DNA of 64,000 nt from Spirosoma fluviale (lineage in GTDB: Bacteria; Bacteroidota; Bacteroidia; Cytophagales; Spirosomataceae), in contig CAMBGA010000001.1 of assembly GCA_945866095.1 (NCBI GenBank), forward strand, positions 1 to 64,000, written 5' to 3'. Each line of letters opens with the position of its first letter. Position 1 is the first letter of the stretch. Below, piece by piece: positions 62,609 to 64,000 of this stretch. Below the pieces are notes generated by a model. That model saw only the letters and a list, made by a program, of their open reading frames with translations, searched no databases and was not told the DNA's origin. Made by a program: the position numbers and the translations under genes.

Positions 62609-63790
62609 ATGCGAAGATTATTCGTTTTAATACTCGCCTTAGGATTACCTTTTTTAGCGTTCACACAAAAATCAGCTAGTCCTGTGGTGGAATCCATGCT
62701 TATTTTTCCTGGACAGGAAAAACATGTGCATGGAAGTAGCATGGTGGCTTTGCCGAATGGCGATCTTTTGTCGGTGTGGTTTTATGGCAACGGCGAACGA
62801 AATTCAGACGATGTGAAGTTGATGGGCGCCCGATTACCAAAAGGAGCAAAAGCCTGGAGCGAACCTTTTTTAATGGCCGATACGCCTAACCTACCTGATT
62901 GCAATCCCGTATTATTTTTAAACCAAAGCGGCAAATTGTTTTTAGTCTGGATCGCGGTGCAATCGAACCGTTGGGAACAATCAATTTTGCGCGTCAAAAC
63001 GACGACTAATTATACGAAACCCGGCGCTCCCATTTGGGAATGGCAAGACAATATCTTGCTAAAAATGGATGATCGGTTTGCCAAGGAAATTGCCACAAAA
63101 CTCAAGGCTTTACCCTCTCATGAGATTGGCTGGGCTGGTTACGCCCCCAAATACGACGAGATGATTAATGCGGCTGCGCTAGATCCCATGAAGCGAAATT
63201 TGGGTTGGATGACTCGAATCAAACCCTTGCTGATAGGTGAAAACCGAATGGTTTTACCCTTGTATTCAGACGGATTTAACTTGTCCATCATGGCCATTTC
63301 AGATGACCAAGGATCCACATGGCATCCTAGTTTACCTGTCGTCGGTCGCGGACCCATTCAGCCTGCTTTGATCCGTAAAAAAAATGGAAATATCATGGCG
63401 TTTATGCGGGATAGTGGGGATGATCCTCCTCGCGTGCATATCAGTGAATCGACGGATTTAGGAGAAACTTGGACCCCGACGATCAAATCCGAAATACCCA
63501 ATACGGCCAGTGTAGAATTGCTCGTTTTAAAAGATGGACGTTTGGCATTTTTAGGCAATGACATTGCAGACGGACGGTATCGGTTCCAATTATATCTTTC
63601 GGAGGATGAAGGGAAAATATGGAAATGGAAAATTCCCATTGAAAATGTAGAACCCGGAAAGGGCGGTTTTTCGTATCCCTCCTTAATTCAAACTCAAGAT
63701 GGGATGTTGCGCATGACGTATTCATCTCATGTGGGTACAGATCAAAAATCAATTAAATATGTGGTCGTTGACCCCTCAAAAATCAAATAA
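62609..63790 (+). CDS. Secreted sialidase-family (BNR/Asp-box) protein
   Basis: A signal peptide (MRRLFVLILALGLPFLAF) and a six-bladed propeller type: KHVHGSSMVALPNGDLLSVWFYG is the usual first blade of exo-alpha-sialidase-like BNR_2 proteins. Asp boxes appear as SDDQGSTW, STDLGETW and SEDEGKIW, with WMTRIKPLLIGENRMVLPLYSDGF and NTASVELLVLKDGRL between. Many such proteins are not true sialidases; the substrate is undefined. Third gene of the AraC-divergent operon. Confidence 0.85.
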   Translation: MRRLFVLILALGLPFLAFTQKSASPVVESMLIFPGQEKHVHGSSMVALPNGDLLSVWFYGNGERNSDDVKLMGARLPKGAKAWSEPFLMADTPNLPDCNPVLFLNQSGKLFLVWIAVQSNRWEQSILRVKTTTNYTKPGAPIWEWQDNILLKMDDRFAKEIATKLKALPSHEIGWAGYAPKYDEMINAAALDPMKRNLGWMTRIKPLLIGENRMVLPLYSDGFNLSIMAISDDQGSTWHPSLPVVGRGPIQPALIRKKNGNIMAFMRDSGDDPPRVHISESTDLGETWTPTIKSEIPNTASVELLVLKDGRLAFLGNDIADGRYRFQLYLSEDEGKIWKWKIPIENVEPGKGGFSYPSLIQTQDGMLRMTYSSHVGTDQKSIKYVVVDPSKIK

Positions 63791-63791
63791 T

Positions 63792-64000
63792 ATGAAAAAA
63801 AGTATCGCGATATTTTTACTGTTTTTAAGTGTGGGTGTTTATGGGCAAAAAAAATCAACTCAGCCCGTGTATGTAGATAGACCCTACATGCAAGATTATA
63901 GTGTGAAATACTATGCAAAAGATAGTCAAGTTGCGTTGAAATCTGCCTACGCGGATCGCAACGGGGCGATTAAAATATTTAGTTCGGCGGGGTTGATGCT
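63792..64000 (+). CDS. Start of a secreted protein cut by the window edge
   Basis: Not in the ORF track because the end lies outside. ATG one base after the sialidase stop, then a signal peptide (MKKSIAIFLLFLSVGVYGQ) and VYVDRPYMQDYSVKYYAKDSQVALKSAYADRNG. The frame stays open for 69 codons to the window edge. The sequence hints at a propeller or sensor protein but I do not recognise the family. It is evidently the fourth gene of the operon. Confidence 0.75.
   Translation, partial: MKKSIAIFLLFLSVGVYGQKKSTQPVYVDRPYMQDYSVKYYAKDSQVALKSAYADRNGAIKIFSSAGLM

Overview
The window comes from a bacterium of the phylum Bacteroidota, most likely the Cytophagales. The evidence is a type IX secretion (T9SS) cargo protein next to a PorP/SprF-type gene, a TonB-dependent receptor, families typical of the phylum (DUF2911, DUF1080, DUF3472, ThuA, VF530) and several promoters with the TAnnTTTG -7 box. 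I cannot name the genus. I found no rRNA, tRNA, CRISPR array or complete insertion sequence.

Layout. 0-4.6 kb: end of a hypothetical gene, a decayed epimerase fragment, an M23 peptidase and a three-gene glycosyltransferase/deacetylase operon. 4.6-9.3 kb (minus strand): a secreted esterase, a cupin and two overlapping photolyase/cryptochrome-family genes. 9.4-19.5 kb: mixed small genes, including a secreted xylose-isomerase-fold protein, an HxlR regulator, a frameshifted acyltransferase-like membrane protein, a YdeI protein with a CDGSH iron-sulfur tail, a Tat-type Gfo/Idh oxidoreductase followed by a relic of a GMC oxidoreductase, a pentapeptide-repeat protein and a methyltransferase. 19.5-25.3 kb: a roughly 1386-residue repetitive T9SS cargo protein, broken by one frameshift, and its PorP/SprF partner. 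25.6-33.4 kb: a ChaN-like protein, a YiaK-like dehydrogenase, a DUF1080 protein, a cupredoxin/PVC-dehydrogenase/HEAT fusion, a 3-hydroxyacyl-CoA-dehydrogenase-like protein and a ThuA protein. 33.4-42 kb: a TetR regulator, an orphan transcript region, a TonB receptor and a nearly complete aldarate (glucarate/galactarate) operon. 42-49 kb: a PQQ dehydrogenase fused to cytochrome c, a GMC oxidoreductase with its small subunit, a secreted isomerase-fold protein and a fucose/arabinose-isomerase-family protein. 49-64 kb: mostly secreted hydrolases (PIG-L, SGNH, polysaccharide deacetylases, metallophosphatase, ceramidase-like, ChbG, sialidase-like), a YHYH/MORN/SCO lipoprotein operon, a BASS transporter and an AraC regulator.

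How it fits together. Much of the window looks like periplasmic oxidation and dismantling of sugars: Gfo/Idh, GMC plus small subunit, PQQ-cytochrome c and PVC dehydrogenases with DUF1080 and isomerase-fold partners. One operon carries a transporter, glucarate dehydratase, an HpaI-type aldolase and tartronate-semialdehyde reductase, which would take sugar diacids to pyruvate and glycerate.

The most distinctive unexplained signal is a 32-33-nt near-perfect palindrome present in five copies between 26.5 and 44.3 kb. Each copy lies at a boundary between these carbohydrate modules, one copy carries a compensatory base change, and I noticed no copy elsewhere. Three genes carry single-base frameshifts, two of them at or near poly-T runs. 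Gene relics (epimerase, GMC, PhnB-like) show ongoing gene loss.
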